DNA from: Sphingomonas edaphi
GTDB lineage: Bacteria > Pseudomonadota > Alphaproteobacteria > Sphingomonadales > Sphingomonadaceae
Assembly (NCBI RefSeq): GCF_003583725.1
Contig: NZ_QXTF01000003.1
Coordinates: 62,001-126,000 of the forward strand
Reading direction: 5' to 3'
DNA length: 64,000 nucleotides
Shown in pieces: positions 8,952-17,545 of the stretch. Made by a program: the position numbers and the translations under genes. The notes beneath the pieces are model-generated. The model was given only the letters and a program-made list of their open reading frames with translations, was not told where the DNA came from and did no database searches. How positions within the stretch are numbered: the first letter of the stretch is position 1; every line of letters begins with the position of its first letter.

Positions 8952-9770
8952 ATGTCATTATCGATTAGCAGGGCGTGGGATGAAGCGCGGGCCGCGCTTG
9001 CGCACAACCGCCGACTGCTCACCCCCGTGGCGCTCGGCCTGGTGTTGGTCCCCGCAGTCATCAGTTCGATGGTCGAGCCGCGGACAGTCCCGGGCGAGCA
9101 GCCGGAACCCGGTGCCTGGATGTGGATCACGCTGGCGATGATCATCATCATGCTAACCGGACAGTTGGCGATCGCCATGCTGACCAACGGTTGGCAGGGC
9201 AGTGTTGGCGAAGCCATCAGGCGGGCGATCAAGCGGCTACCAACGCTGATCATGTCGGCTTTGCTGGTCATGGTGCCGTTGGTACTGATCCTGTCAGTCA
9301 TCCTCGCGCTCGTCGGGCTGTCGACCGGGGGGGATGGGGAGTTCTCCGCTGAGGCTCTGAACCCTGCAGGCTGGATGGTGATGTTGGTCGGGCTCATTGC
9401 CCTGCTGGCGATCGGGGTGCGATTAATGCCGCTGGTCGTGATTATCGCTAGCGGCGACGAGGGGCCGATTGATTCGATCAAGCGCGCCTTCGAGCTGACG
9501 CGCGGTCATTTCTGGAAGTTGCTCGGCTTCATGCTGCTGGTCACCATCGCCTTTTTGATCGTGGCCGCGGCGGTTGGAGCGGTGTTCGGGTCGCTGATCG
9601 CGTTCTTGCTGGGCGCACCGGAGCCTTGGAGCGTGTCGCTGCTGCTGGTCGCGCTGGCGGCCGGCCTGGTCCAGGCGGCGTTCGTGACGATCTACACGGC
9701 GATGCTGGCCCGGATCACGGCGCAGCTTAGCACCCGTCACATCCACGTCCCGGATACCGGCCGGGAATAG
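8952..9770 (+). CDS. multi-pass membrane protein of unknown function
   Basis: The 272-residue product has about six membrane helices. It opens with MSLSISRAWDEARAALAHNR, and further in it carries GDEGPIDSIKRAFELTRGHFWKLLGF, a pattern seen in DUF-type membrane proteins related to the membrane domain of glycerophosphodiester phosphodiesterases. The ATG at 8952 was chosen because the long upstream extension in this frame lies antisense to lipB and lacks codon structure of its own. No catalytic domain is attached. The role is unknown; membrane organisation or transport are possible. Its end is 8 bases from the convergent end of hemF. Confidence 0.75.
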   Translation: MSLSISRAWDEARAALAHNRRLLTPVALGLVLVPAVISSMVEPRTVPGEQPEPGAWMWITLAMIIIMLTGQLAIAMLTNGWQGSVGEAIRRAIKRLPTLIMSALLVMVPLVLILSVILALVGLSTGGDGEFSAEALNPAGWMVMLVGLIALLAIGVRLMPLVVIIASGDEGPIDSIKRAFELTRGHFWKLLGFMLLVTIAFLIVAAAVGAVFGSLIAFLLGAPEPWSVSLLLVALAAGLVQAAFVTIYTAMLARITAQLSTRHIHVPDTGRE

Positions 9771-9778
9771 CCAAGGCG

Positions 9779-10621
9779 CTATTTCCAGCGCGCCAGCGGC
9801 GGAAGGCTCATCAGGATGGCGTCGATATTGCCACCTGTCTTGAGACCGAACAGCGTGCCGCGATCGTAGAGCAGGTTGAACTCCACGTAGCGGCCGCGAA
9901 ATTCTAGTAGTTCGTCCATGTCCGCGTCCGTAAAGGGCGTGTCCATCCGCTTGCGAACGATCTGGGGGAAGATTTCGAGGAACGCTTCGCCGACGTCACG
10001 GGTGAAGGCAAAATGTTCGTCGAAGTGATCTTCCAGCCGATCGTAGAAGATGCCGCCCACGCCGCGCGCGCGGTTGCGGTGCGGTAGCCAGAAATATTCG
10101 TCTGCCCATTTGGAAAAGCGCGGATAGAAGGTCGGATCATGCGCCGCGCATGCCGCACGCAGCCGCGCATGAAAGGCATCGGTGTCTTCCTGATAGGGGA
10201 TCGCGGGGTTGAGGTCAGCGCCGCCGCCGAACCAGCGCCGGGTTGTCGTCAGGAAACGCGTGTTCATATGCACGGCCGGCACATGCGGGTTAGCCATGTG
10301 GGCAACCAGGCTGATCCCGGTGGCAAAGAAGCTGGGGTCTTCCTCCGCACCGGGGATCGACGCGGCGAATTCCGGATTGAACCGCCCGCCGACGGTGGAG
10401 ACGTTGACGCCCACCTTTTCGAATACCTTGCCGGCCATCTGGCCCCGAACGCCGCCGCCGCCCGGTTCCCCGCTATCGTCGGTCCGGTCCCAGGGAACGA
10501 ACTCGAACGAAGCGTCGCTACCCGCTTCGCGCTCGATCGCCTCGAACGCGTCGCAAATGCGGGTGCGAAGGCTTTCGAACCAGTCGCGCGCGGCCTGCTG
10601 TTGGGTGTCGAGCGGTTTCAT
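9779..10621 (-). CDS. hemF: oxygen-dependent coproporphyrinogen III oxidase HemF
   Basis: Catalyses oxidative decarboxylation of coproporphyrinogen III to protoporphyrinogen IX in haem synthesis, using O2. The 280-residue protein carries GGGVRGQMAGKVFEKVGVN, the VHMNTRFL strand, WFGGGADLNPAIPYQEDT and GGIFYDRL, all family hallmarks. It overlaps trmL by ATGA and is the second gene of that pair. The haem it helps make is needed by the cytochromes b and c1 encoded just upstream on the other strand. Confidence 0.95.
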   Translation of the reverse strand: MKPLDTQQQAARDWFESLRTRICDAFEAIEREAGSDASFEFVPWDRTDDSGEPGGGGVRGQMAGKVFEKVGVNVSTVGGRFNPEFAASIPGAEEDPSFFATGISLVAHMANPHVPAVHMNTRFLTTTRRWFGGGADLNPAIPYQEDTDAFHARLRAACAAHDPTFYPRFSKWADEYFWLPHRNRARGVGGIFYDRLEDHFDEHFAFTRDVGEAFLEIFPQIVRKRMDTPFTDADMDELLEFRGRYVEFNLLYDRGTLFGLKTGGNIDAILMSLPPLARWK

Positions 10622-11067
10622 TCGGGAAATCCCCTTGTCTGTCGGAGCGCCTCGCCGAGCGCGAGCGCGGCCGAGGTTGCGAGGTTGAAGGACCGGACCT
10701 CTGCCCGGATCGGGATTTTCAGCCGGTCATCACATGTTGAAGCGACATCCACCGGAACGCCGGCGCTTTCCTTGCCGAAGATAAGTGTATCGCTGGCCTG
10801 AAACTTGAAATCGTAAAGCGAGGTGGTGGCCTTGGTCGTCAACAGGACCAGTCGGCCGCCCAGCGTGCCGCGAAACGATTCGAACGAAGGGTGCCGCCGG
10901 ATTTCGACATGGTCGATGTAGTCCATCGCTGTGCGCCGGACGCGCCGGTCGTCCCATTGGAATCCCATCGGTTCGATGAGGTCGATGCCGACTCCCATGC
11001 AGGCGCCGAGGCGCATGACGGCGCCGACGTTCCCGGCGATCTCAGGCTGATAAAGGCAAAGCCGCAT
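10618..11067 (-). CDS. trmL: tRNA (cytidine(34)-2'-O)-methyltransferase TrmL
   Basis: SPOUT-fold methyltransferase acting on the wobble base of tRNA-Leu isoacceptors. MRLCLYQPEIAGNVGAVMRL is the classic TrmL start; IFGKESAGVP and IPIRAEVRSFNLATSAALAL form the knotted SAM-binding end. With the ATG at 11067 the product is 149 residues, close to the family length. An in-frame ATG at 11127 would add 20 residues that look unrelated to the family, and neither start has a clear ribosome binding site. It is coupled to hemF. Confidence 0.88.
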   Translation of the reverse strand: MRLCLYQPEIAGNVGAVMRLGACMGVGIDLIEPMGFQWDDRRVRRTAMDYIDHVEIRRHPSFESFRGTLGGRLVLLTTKATTSLYDFKFQASDTLIFGKESAGVPVDVASTCDDRLKIPIRAEVRSFNLATSAALALGEALRQTRGFPE

Positions 11068-11233
11068 GCGAGGCGGATAGTCCGCGGGCCGCTCGCCGCA
11101 CAAGTCAGGCAATTTGTCCATTTGCATCGCTGGGGAGAGGCGCTATCAGGCGCGCCAACCGTGCCCGCTTGGCGGGTGCGGTGTCGTATCTCGATGCCCT
11201 CGGCATTCGCCAAATAAGTTCTTAAGGGTGAGC

Positions 11234-11800
11234 ATGGCCACGCTGGAAGAAACCAACGCTGCGCTAGTGGAGGCCGATCACAGCCTTCGCCGTCGCGACT
11301 TCATCAATATTGCCGCTGTCAGTTTCGCAGGCGTCGGCGCTGTCGCCGTGGCCCTGCCGCTGGTCAACCAGATGAGCCCGTCGGCCGACGTGCTCGCGCT
11401 CGCTTCGACCGAAGTCGACATCTCCAAGATTGCGCCGGGTCAGGCGATCAAGACCAGCTGGCGCAAGCAGCCGGTTTTCGTCCGCAACCTGACGCCGAAG
11501 GAAATCCAGGACGCCAAGGCTGTTTCGCTTGGCGAACTGCGCGACCCGCAATCGCTGGCTGATCGCACCAAGCCGGGCAAGGAAAACTGGCTGATCACGC
11601 TGGGCGTCTGCACCCACTTGGGCTGCGTCCCGCTGGGCGTTGGCGACGGCGAGAATCGCGGTGATTACGGCGGTTATTTCTGCCCGTGCCACGGTTCTCA
11701 CTACGACACAGCTGCTCGCATCCGCAAAGGCCCGGCGCCGACGAACCTGGTCGTGCCGGAATATAACTTCACGTCCGACACCGTCGTGACCATCGGCTAA
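11234..11800 (+). CDS. petA: ubiquinol-cytochrome c reductase Rieske iron-sulfur subunit
   Basis: Rieske 2Fe-2S subunit of the bc1 complex. The 188-residue protein has a twin-arginine type N-terminus ([18 protein letters not shown]) that is kept as a membrane anchor. The cluster boxes CTHLGC and CPCHGSHYD supply two Cys and two His, and the PLGVG and [10 protein letters not shown] loops follow. The ATG at 11234 is preceded by AAGGGTGAG. It is the first gene of the petABC operon, 17 bases before petB. It lies divergent from trmL-hemF. Confidence 0.96.
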   Translation: MATLEETNAALVEADHSLRRRDFINIAAVSFAGVGAVAVALPLVNQMSPSADVLALASTEVDISKIAPGQAIKTSWRKQPVFVRNLTPKEIQDAKAVSLGELRDPQSLADRTKPGKENWLITLGVCTHLGCVPLGVGDGENRGDYGGYFCPCHGSHYDTAARIRKGPAPTNLVVPEYNFTSDTVVTIG

Positions 11801-11817
11801 CAGGGGATAGACGAGTC

Positions 11818-13122
11818 ATGAGCTTTGCCTGGGCCAAGCCCTATCAACCCAAGACCGAACTCGGCCGGTGGGTCGACGACCGCATGCCGCTACCGCGGCT
11901 GGTCTACAACGCCGTTGGCGGCGGTTATCCGGTGCCGCGCAACCTCAATTACGGCTGGAACTTCGGCGTTCTCTCCGGGATTTTCCTGACGATCCAGATC
12001 GTCACCGGCATCGTTCTGGCCATGCATTATTATGCGTCGGCCGACGGAGCGTTCAACTCGATCGAGCACATCATGCGAGACGTGAACGCCGGCTGGATGC
12101 TCCGCTATGCGCATGCCAACGGCGCGAGCTTCTTCTTCATTGTGGTCTACATCCACATTTTCCGCGGCCTTTATTACGGATCGTACAAGGCGCCGCGTGA
12201 GCTGGTGTGGATGCTTGGCCTGGTCATCTATCTCCTGATGATGGCGACTGCCTTTATGGGCTACGTCCTTCCGTGGGGCCAGATGAGCTACTGGGGCGCG
12301 CAGGTCATCACCGGCTTCTTCAGCGCATTCCCTGTGGTTGGCGAGCCGATCCGCGTTTGGCTGCTGGGTGGATATGCGCCTGACCAGGCCGCGCTGACCC
12401 GCTTCTTCTCGCTGCACTATTTGCTGCCGTTCGTGATCGCGGGCGTGGTCATCCTTCACATTTGGTCACTGCATATCCCGGGGTCGAACAACCCGACCGG
12501 CGTGGACGTGAAGACTGAGAAGGACACGCTGCCGTTCCACCCGTTCTACACGGCTAAGGACGGCTGGTTCGCAGGTGCTTTCCTGACGCTCTACGCCGCC
12601 GTATTATTCTTCGCGCCGAACGCATTGGGCCACCCGGACAACTACATCCCGGCTAACCCGCTGGCGACGCCCGCGCATATCGTGCCCGAATGGTATTTCT
12701 GGCCGTTTTACGCGATTCTGCGTGCGTTCACCGTCGACTTTATCCTGCCGGCGAAGCTGTGGGGCGTGGTGGCGATGTTCGCATCGATCCTGCTGCTTTT
12801 CTTCCTACCCTGGCTCGATCGCTCGCCGGTTCGCTCGGGTGCCTACCGCCCGGTGTTCAAGCGTTTCTTCTGGCTCTTGATGGTCGACATTGCGATCCTC
12901 GGCTTCTGCGGCGTCATGCCGGCCGAGCAGCCCTATGTCGCGATCAGCCAGATCGCCGCGGCTTACTATTTCGCGCACTTCCTCATCATCCTGCCGCTCG
13001 TCTCCAAATTCGAACGGCCGCTGCCGCTGCCCAATTCCATCTCGGAATCGGTGCTGCACGGCGAAAAAGAGGAAAGCGCACCCTACGGGCTCGACAAGAG
13101 CGCGCCCGCGGCGGCTCAATAA
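11818..13122 (+). CDS. petB: cytochrome b of the bc1 complex
   Basis: A 434-residue polytopic subunit. Haem-ligating histidines sit in [27 protein letters not shown] and [12 protein letters not shown]. The quinol-oxidation site motif PEWY is present in [18 protein letters not shown]. Eight membrane helices are expected. The spacing to petA (17 bases) and petC (16 bases) fits one transcript. The C-terminal tail after the last helix ([15 protein letters not shown] onward) is soluble and rich in Ala and Lys, as in other alphaproteobacterial homologues. Confidence 0.97.
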   Translation: MSFAWAKPYQPKTELGRWVDDRMPLPRLVYNAVGGGYPVPRNLNYGWNFGVLSGIFLTIQIVTGIVLAMHYYASADGAFNSIEHIMRDVNAGWMLRYAHANGASFFFIVVYIHIFRGLYYGSYKAPRELVWMLGLVIYLLMMATAFMGYVLPWGQMSYWGAQVITGFFSAFPVVGEPIRVWLLGGYAPDQAALTRFFSLHYLLPFVIAGVVILHIWSLHIPGSNNPTGVDVKTEKDTLPFHPFYTAKDGWFAGAFLTLYAAVLFFAPNALGHPDNYIPANPLATPAHIVPEWYFWPFYAILRAFTVDFILPAKLWGVVAMFASILLLFFLPWLDRSPVRSGAYRPVFKRFFWLLMVDIAILGFCGVMPAEQPYVAISQIAAAYYFAHFLIILPLVSKFERPLPLPNSISESVLHGEKEESAPYGLDKSAPAAAQ

Positions 13123-13138
13123 GGGGGACTAAGGGACC

Positions 13139-14053
13139 ATGGTCCGCATCATTGCATTCTTCGTCGGGTTGGGTTTTGCCGGCGTCCTTCTGATCAGCCT
13201 GGTGGTAAACCTGGTCGCGTACGTCCAGTCGCCGACAGAGCCGACCGCCGAGCATGAATTCCATCGCGAGCCGAAGGAACTTCACCTCGCGTCGGACGGG
13301 CCGCTCGGCAAGTTCGACCGCCAGCAGCTGCAGCGCGGCTATCAGGTGTACAAAGAAGTCTGTGCGGCCTGCCACAGCATGAACCTGGTGTCGTTCCGTG
13401 ACCTGGCAGCGCTGGGCTACAACGAGGCCGAGGTGAAGGCCGAAGCGGCGAGCCGCGAAGTACCGGGCATCAATCCGGACACGGGCGAGGTCACGACCCG
13501 CAAGGCGTTGCCGACCGACCGCTTCCCGAGCCCCTATGCCAACGAGACGGCGGCGCGCGCTGCGAACAACAATGCGCTTCCGCCCGATCTGTCGCTGATG
13601 ACCAAGGCGCGTGAAGGCGGTGCGGCGTATGTCTATTCGTTGCTGACAGGTTACCAAAACCAGCCAGCCAAGCTGCTGAAGGAATTCCCGGCGGCGAAGA
13701 CACCGCAGGGCCTCCACTACAACCCGTACTTCGCGAACCTCAACATCGCGATGGCGCCGCCGCTGTCCGATGGTCAGGTAACCTACGCTGACGGAACGCA
13801 AGCCACGCGCGACCAGATGGCGAAGGACGTCTCGGCATTCCTCGTGTGGACGGCCGAGCCAAAGCTGGAGAACCGCCACCGCTATGGCATGGCCGTTCTG
13901 ATCTTCCTGATCATTGCGACGATCTTGGGCTATTTCAGCTATCGGAACATCTGGGCCGAGGCAAAGCGCCAGGTTGCGCCGAAGGGTCCATTGGATCCGG
14001 AAAACAAGGCGAAGCGTAACCACGCGAAGGGCGAGGCCGGCATCGTCGGCTGA
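13139..14053 (+). CDS. petC: cytochrome c1 of the bc1 complex
   Basis: A 304-residue haem c subunit. An N-terminal hydrophobic segment (VRIIAFFVGLGFAGVLLISL) is followed by the haem-attachment motif CAACH in KEVCAACHSMN. The likely axial Met is in NIAMAPPLSDGQV, and the C-terminal anchor is YGMAVLIFLIIATILGYFSY. The N-terminal hydrophobic stretch has no evident cleavage box, so the protein may keep an uncleaved anchor. It closes the petABC unit; apt follows after 13 bases and may be co-transcribed. Confidence 0.96.
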   Translation: MVRIIAFFVGLGFAGVLLISLVVNLVAYVQSPTEPTAEHEFHREPKELHLASDGPLGKFDRQQLQRGYQVYKEVCAACHSMNLVSFRDLAALGYNEAEVKAEAASREVPGINPDTGEVTTRKALPTDRFPSPYANETAARAANNNALPPDLSLMTKAREGGAAYVYSLLTGYQNQPAKLLKEFPAAKTPQGLHYNPYFANLNIAMAPPLSDGQVTYADGTQATRDQMAKDVSAFLVWTAEPKLENRHRYGMAVLIFLIIATILGYFSYRNIWAEAKRQVAPKGPLDPENKAKRNHAKGEAGIVG

Positions 14054-14066
14054 TCCGGTGGACTCT

Positions 14067-14606
14067 ATGACCAGCGTCGCTGACGATCTCAGGGCGCTGG
14101 TCCGCACCATCCCCGACTTTCCGAAGCCGGGCATCCAGTTTCGCGACATTACGACGCTCATGCTCGACCGCTCGGGACTATCCCGGGCGGTCGACGCACT
14201 TGCGGACACCGTCGATGGACCCATTGACCTCGTGGCCGCGATTGAGGCGCGGGGTTTCGCCATCGGCGGTGCGCTCGCGGTGAAGCTCGGCGCGGGCCTC
14301 CTCCTAATCCGGAAGGACGGCAAGCTACCGGGCAAAACGATAGCCGAGGACTATGCCCTGGAATATGGGACGGACCGGCTGGCGATGCATGTCGACGCGT
14401 GCACGCCTGATGCACGGGTGCTGGTTGTTGACGATCTGTTAGCCACCGGCGGTACCGCGCTGGCGGCGGTCAGGCTGGTCCGGCGGGCAGGGGGCAATGT
14501 GGTCGGCGCGCGGTTCCTGATCGACTTGCCCGAACTTGGCGGCGGAGATGCGCTGGTGGCGGCTGGCGTCGATGCGCGGAGCCTGCTGGCTTACGAGGGA
14601 CACTGA
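14067..14606 (+). CDS. apt: adenine phosphoribosyltransferase
   Basis: Purine salvage enzyme making AMP from adenine and PRPP. The 179-residue protein carries IPDFPKPGIQFRDITTLM at the start, EARGFAIGGALAVKLGAG, the flexible hood region KLPGKTIAEDYALEYG, and the PRPP loop VLVVDDLLATGGTA. The ATG at 14067 follows petC closely; longer in-frame starts run back into petC and were rejected. The combination with petABC is frequent in sphingomonads. Confidence 0.95.
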   Translation: MTSVADDLRALVRTIPDFPKPGIQFRDITTLMLDRSGLSRAVDALADTVDGPIDLVAAIEARGFAIGGALAVKLGAGLLLIRKDGKLPGKTIAEDYALEYGTDRLAMHVDACTPDARVLVVDDLLATGGTALAAVRLVRRAGGNVVGARFLIDLPELGGGDALVAAGVDARSLLAYEGH

Positions 14607-14651
14607 TTCTTGCGGTGAACACGGTGTGAATGGTTCACTTGGCGTTCAATT

Positions 14652-14698
14652 GCGGAGGACTAGCTCATTGAGCAGCCTCAATTTTTTGGAGTCTCCGC
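14652..14698 (+). promoter_or_regulatory. leader hairpin touching the ribosome binding site of the 14700 gene
   Basis: GCGGAGGAC (14652-14660) can pair with GTCTCCGC (14691-14698), one G bulged, directly before the ATG at 14700. Inside lies a second hairpin, TTGAG-CAGC-CTCAA (14668-14681), followed by six T. The GGAG at 14688-14691 that should serve as the ribosome binding site sits between the inner hairpin and the outer arm and partly in the stem. The pairing is seen directly; a control role is inference. Confidence 0.4.
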
Positions 14699-14699
14699 G

Positions 14700-15269
14700 A
14701 TGTATGCGTCCCGAATCCGCATGGCCGGCCTGGCCGTGATTGCTTCCCTTGGACTTTCCGCCTGCATGGGCCCGTATGGCTATGGCGGCGTGGGCGTCGG
14801 CATTGGTAGCGGCGGCTATTACGGCGGCTACGGGTATGATGACTATGGCTATGGCAGCCCTTACGGCGGCTATGGTTACGGCTACGGCACGCCCTACTAC
14901 GGCGGCAGCTACGGCGGCTGGTACGACAACTATTATTACCCAGGCACGGGCTATTACGTCTATTCGCGGGACGGCAATCGCCATCGCTGGACGGATTCGC
15001 AGCGCCGTTACTGGGAATCGCGTCGCGATCGTCGCGAAGACCGGCGTGAAGTTCGTCAGAACCGCAGCGATTATCGCCAGGACGTGCGCACCGAGCGCCG
15101 CGAGATGCGGGGCGACATCAGGCAGAATCGCAGCCAGTACCGGTCAGGCGAGATCGATCGTCCGACGCTAAAGCGGGAGAATCGCTCAGAGCGGAAGGAA
15201 TTCCGCCAGGAGAAGCGGCAGGAAAAGCGCGAGCTTCGTCGGGAAAACCGGCGGGATCGCCGCGACTAA
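14700..15269 (+). CDS. Gly/Tyr-rich, Arg-rich lipoprotein
   Basis: The 189-residue product starts with a lipoprotein signal ending in the lipobox LSAC (MAGLAVIASLGLSACMG). Residues about 22-80 are a Gly/Tyr repeat (GYGSPYGGYGYGYG and similar). Then comes a short conserved block, GYYVYSRDGNRHRWTDSQRRYWESR. The last 80 residues are extremely rich in Arg, Glu and Gln (QNRSQYRSGEIDRPTLKREN) and should form a charged helix. An ATG at 14721 is an alternative start. The function is unknown; the Gly/Tyr plus charged helix layout suggests an envelope structural role. Confidence 0.75.
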   Translation: MYASRIRMAGLAVIASLGLSACMGPYGYGGVGVGIGSGGYYGGYGYDDYGYGSPYGGYGYGYGTPYYGGSYGGWYDNYYYPGTGYYVYSRDGNRHRWTDSQRRYWESRRDRREDRREVRQNRSDYRQDVRTERREMRGDIRQNRSQYRSGEIDRPTLKRENRSERKEFRQEKRQEKRELRRENRRDRRD

Positions 15270-15289
15270 ATCTCAGGTAGGCCGGCGGC

Positions 15290-15769
15290 TTAGGCTGCCG
15301 GTCGACGCCTGATCAGCACGATCGAGATGTAGCGAAGGACCGGGATGCCATCCTGGTTGGTGACTTCTGTCTCGGTCCGAAAGCTGCCGATTTCCGGCTT
15401 TGAGCGCGACGGGGTCTTTTCAAGGATCGTTCCTCGCACCGTCAGCGTATCGCCGGGGTAGACCGGTTTCAGCCAGCGCAGTTCATCGATCCCAGGCGAT
15501 CCCAGACCCGCCTGTTTGTGCGCGACGACGTGCCGGGCGATGACGGCCATGACCATTGCGCAGGTGTGCCAACCGGACGCAGCGATGCGTCCAAAGTGGG
15601 TTTCGGCCGCCGCATCGTCGCTCAGGTGAAACGGTTGCGGATCGTATTTCCGCGCAAATTCCAGGACCTCGTCGCGGGTGACCTCGTAGGTGCCAAAGAC
15701 GGTCTCGGCGCCGATTTCCAAATCTTCGAAATAGATCATGCGGGCTACATTGCCGCTTTGAGCGGCCAC
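15290..15769 (-). CDS. MaoC-family hotdog-fold dehydratase
   Basis: The 159-residue protein has IYFEDLEIGAETVFGTYEVT, then the hydratase motif region EFARKYDPQPFHLSDDAAAETHFGRIAASGWHT (positions about 36-68), with the Asp and His expected of (R)-specific enoyl-CoA hydratases. LKPVYPGDTLTVRGTI follows. The GTG at 15769 is favoured by AGGA 6 bases upstream; the ATG at 15739 is an alternative and would match many relatives. It is a single gene ending against the lipoprotein at 15269. A hairpin spanning 15282-15301 (CCGGCGGC with GCTGCCGG) covers its stop codon. The acyl substrate is unknown. Confidence 0.87.
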   Translation of the reverse strand: MAAQSGNVARMIYFEDLEIGAETVFGTYEVTRDEVLEFARKYDPQPFHLSDDAAAETHFGRIAASGWHTCAMVMAVIARHVVAHKQAGLGSPGIDELRWLKPVYPGDTLTVRGTILEKTPSRSKPEIGSFRTETEVTNQDGIPVLRYISIVLIRRRPAA

Positions 15770-15798
15770 GAAAAGTCCTAAAATGCAACTGGAAGCAA

Positions 15799-17442
15799 AT
15801 GTTGGCGAAGCCCGCGTTCAGGGGCTACCAAAGGTGCGTGGGGACGCAATCTATCGCACATGGGCGCTGGCATCCGCGGCTAATCGAGGCCGCGCTGGCG
15901 CTGCATGAGAACCGGCTCGACGTGGCCGAGCGCCTGTTGAAGCCGCATCTCAAGGAAGACCCGTTCGACGCGAAGGCAATGCGGATGTTGGCCGAGCTTG
16001 CGTGGCGGATCGGACGGCCGCGCGACGCAGAGCATCTGTTGCGCCGTGCGGTTGAAGTCGCGCCGGGCTTCACTGCTGCCAAGGCGCAACTGGCGCTAGT
16101 GCTCGGCCGGATGGGCCGGCCAGCGGAGGCTATGCCACTCCTTGATGAGCTGTTCGAAGTGGACGGCGAGGACCTCAGCCACCTCAACCTGAAGGCGGCA
16201 ACAGTCGCCCGGCTTGGCGACTTCGACGAGGCGATACAAATCTACGAAGGGGTGCTGCAACGGGCACCGAACCAACCACGCGTCTGGTTGAGTTACGGGC
16301 ACATGCTGAAGACCATCGGCCGAAAGGAGGAGGGGATTGCCGCCTATCGTCGGGCGATCGCGCTCAACCCAGACCTCGGCGAAGCCTGGTTCAGCCTGGC
16401 CAACCTCAAGACGGTCAAGTTCGACGAAGCCGATGTTGCGGCGATGGAGCAAGCGCTGAAGCAGGACGGGCTGCGCGACGAGGATCGCTTCCACCTCGAT
16501 TTCGCTCTGGGCAAGGCGATGCACGATGCAGGCCGCACCGACGAGGCATTCGGTCACTTTGTCAAAGGCAACGCCCTTCGCCGCAAGAGCCAGCCCTACA
16601 ACGCGGCCGAGACGGCCGCGGCGGTCGACCGTACCATCGCTACTTTCACTCGTGAGGCCTTTAAGGAGCAAGGCAAGGGCGGCTGTCCGTCGACGGACCC
16701 TATCTTTATCGTCGGCATGCCTCGAGCCGGATCGACGCTGGTCGAGCAAATCCTGTCGTCACACTCGTTGGTAGAAGGCACGTCGGAGCTGCCCGACATG
16801 CCGGCGCTTGCGCGGCAGGTGGAAGGCTATCCAAAGGCCGCGCTGAAGCTCTCCGTCGAGGAACGAACCGCAATCGGCGAGGAATATCTGCGCCGCGTGT
16901 CGGTGCAGCGCCGAACGGACAAGCCCTATTTCATCGACAAGCTGCCGAACAACTGGCTCTACGTTCCGTTCATCCAGCTGGTGCTACCCAACGCCACAAT
17001 TATCGACGCTCGCCGCCACCCGCTCGGTTGCTGCTTTTCTAACTTCAGACAGCATTTCGCGCGGGGCCAGGCATTCACGTACAACTTGTCGGACGTCGGC
17101 CGCTATTATGCCGACTATGTTCGGTTGATGTCACATGTGGACGACGTGCTGCCTGGACGCGTTCACCGGGTCATCTACGAGCAGATGGTCGGGGATACAG
17201 AGCACGAAATCCGGGCATTGCTCGACTATGCCGGCCTGAAGTTCGAACCGGCATGCCTGTCGTTTCACGAAACCGAGCGAGCCGTTCGGACTGCAAGTTC
17301 TGAACAGGTCCGGCGTCCCATCTATCGCGACGCCACGGAGGAATGGCAGCGCTACGAGCTGCACCTTGGGGCACTTAAGGATGCACTGGGCGATGTGCTC
17401 GCGATGTATCCCGACGCGCCCGCGTCGTTTCGGCAACGCTAA
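15799..17442 (+). CDS. TPR-sulfotransferase fusion protein
   Basis: A 547-residue two-part protein. Residues about 20-265 hold repeated tetratricopeptide helices, for example PFDAKAMRMLAELAWRIGRP and GRKEEGIAAYRRAIALNPDL. The C-terminal half is a sulfotransferase domain opening with the PAPS-binding loop PIFIVGMPRAGSTLVEQILS near residue 300, followed by DKLPNNWLYVPFIQLVLPNA and IIDARRHPLGCC. Fusions of this type are common in alphaproteobacteria; acceptors are mostly unknown. It precedes a TonB-dependent receptor by about 100 bases containing a separate promoter, so co-transcription is not required. Confidence 0.87.
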   Translation: MLAKPAFRGYQRCVGTQSIAHGRWHPRLIEAALALHENRLDVAERLLKPHLKEDPFDAKAMRMLAELAWRIGRPRDAEHLLRRAVEVAPGFTAAKAQLALVLGRMGRPAEAMPLLDELFEVDGEDLSHLNLKAATVARLGDFDEAIQIYEGVLQRAPNQPRVWLSYGHMLKTIGRKEEGIAAYRRAIALNPDLGEAWFSLANLKTVKFDEADVAAMEQALKQDGLRDEDRFHLDFALGKAMHDAGRTDEAFGHFVKGNALRRKSQPYNAAETAAAVDRTIATFTREAFKEQGKGGCPSTDPIFIVGMPRAGSTLVEQILSSHSLVEGTSELPDMPALARQVEGYPKAALKLSVEERTAIGEEYLRRVSVQRRTDKPYFIDKLPNNWLYVPFIQLVLPNATIIDARRHPLGCCFSNFRQHFARGQAFTYNLSDVGRYYADYVRLMSHVDDVLPGRVHRVIYEQMVGDTEHEIRALLDYAGLKFEPACLSFHETERAVRTASSEQVRRPIYRDATEEWQRYELHLGALKDALGDVLAMYPDAPASFRQR

Positions 17443-17485
17443 ACGGCAATTCGTCGAATTGGTGCGGAAGCGTAATGGTTGGCCG

Positions 17486-17514
17486 TTGACAAGTCGCAAC
17501 GCCTCTGCCGCTAT
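17486..17514 (+). promoter_or_regulatory. sigma70-type promoter for the TonB-dependent receptor
   Basis: A perfect -35 TTGACA (17486-17491), a 17-base spacer and CGCTAT (17509-17514) lie upstream of the receptor ATG at 17546. The extended GCTATCGA resembles the -10 of alphaproteobacterial housekeeping promoters. A transcript would have a leader of about 25 bases. Confidence 0.55.
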
Positions 17515-17545
17515 CGAGGCACATAAGTCTTGATGGGGGCATCGA

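Noticed and set aside
12986-14335. Minus-strand frame of 449 codons opposite petC and apt
   Set aside because: Antisense to two clear genes and lacking any domain; a high-GC artefact.
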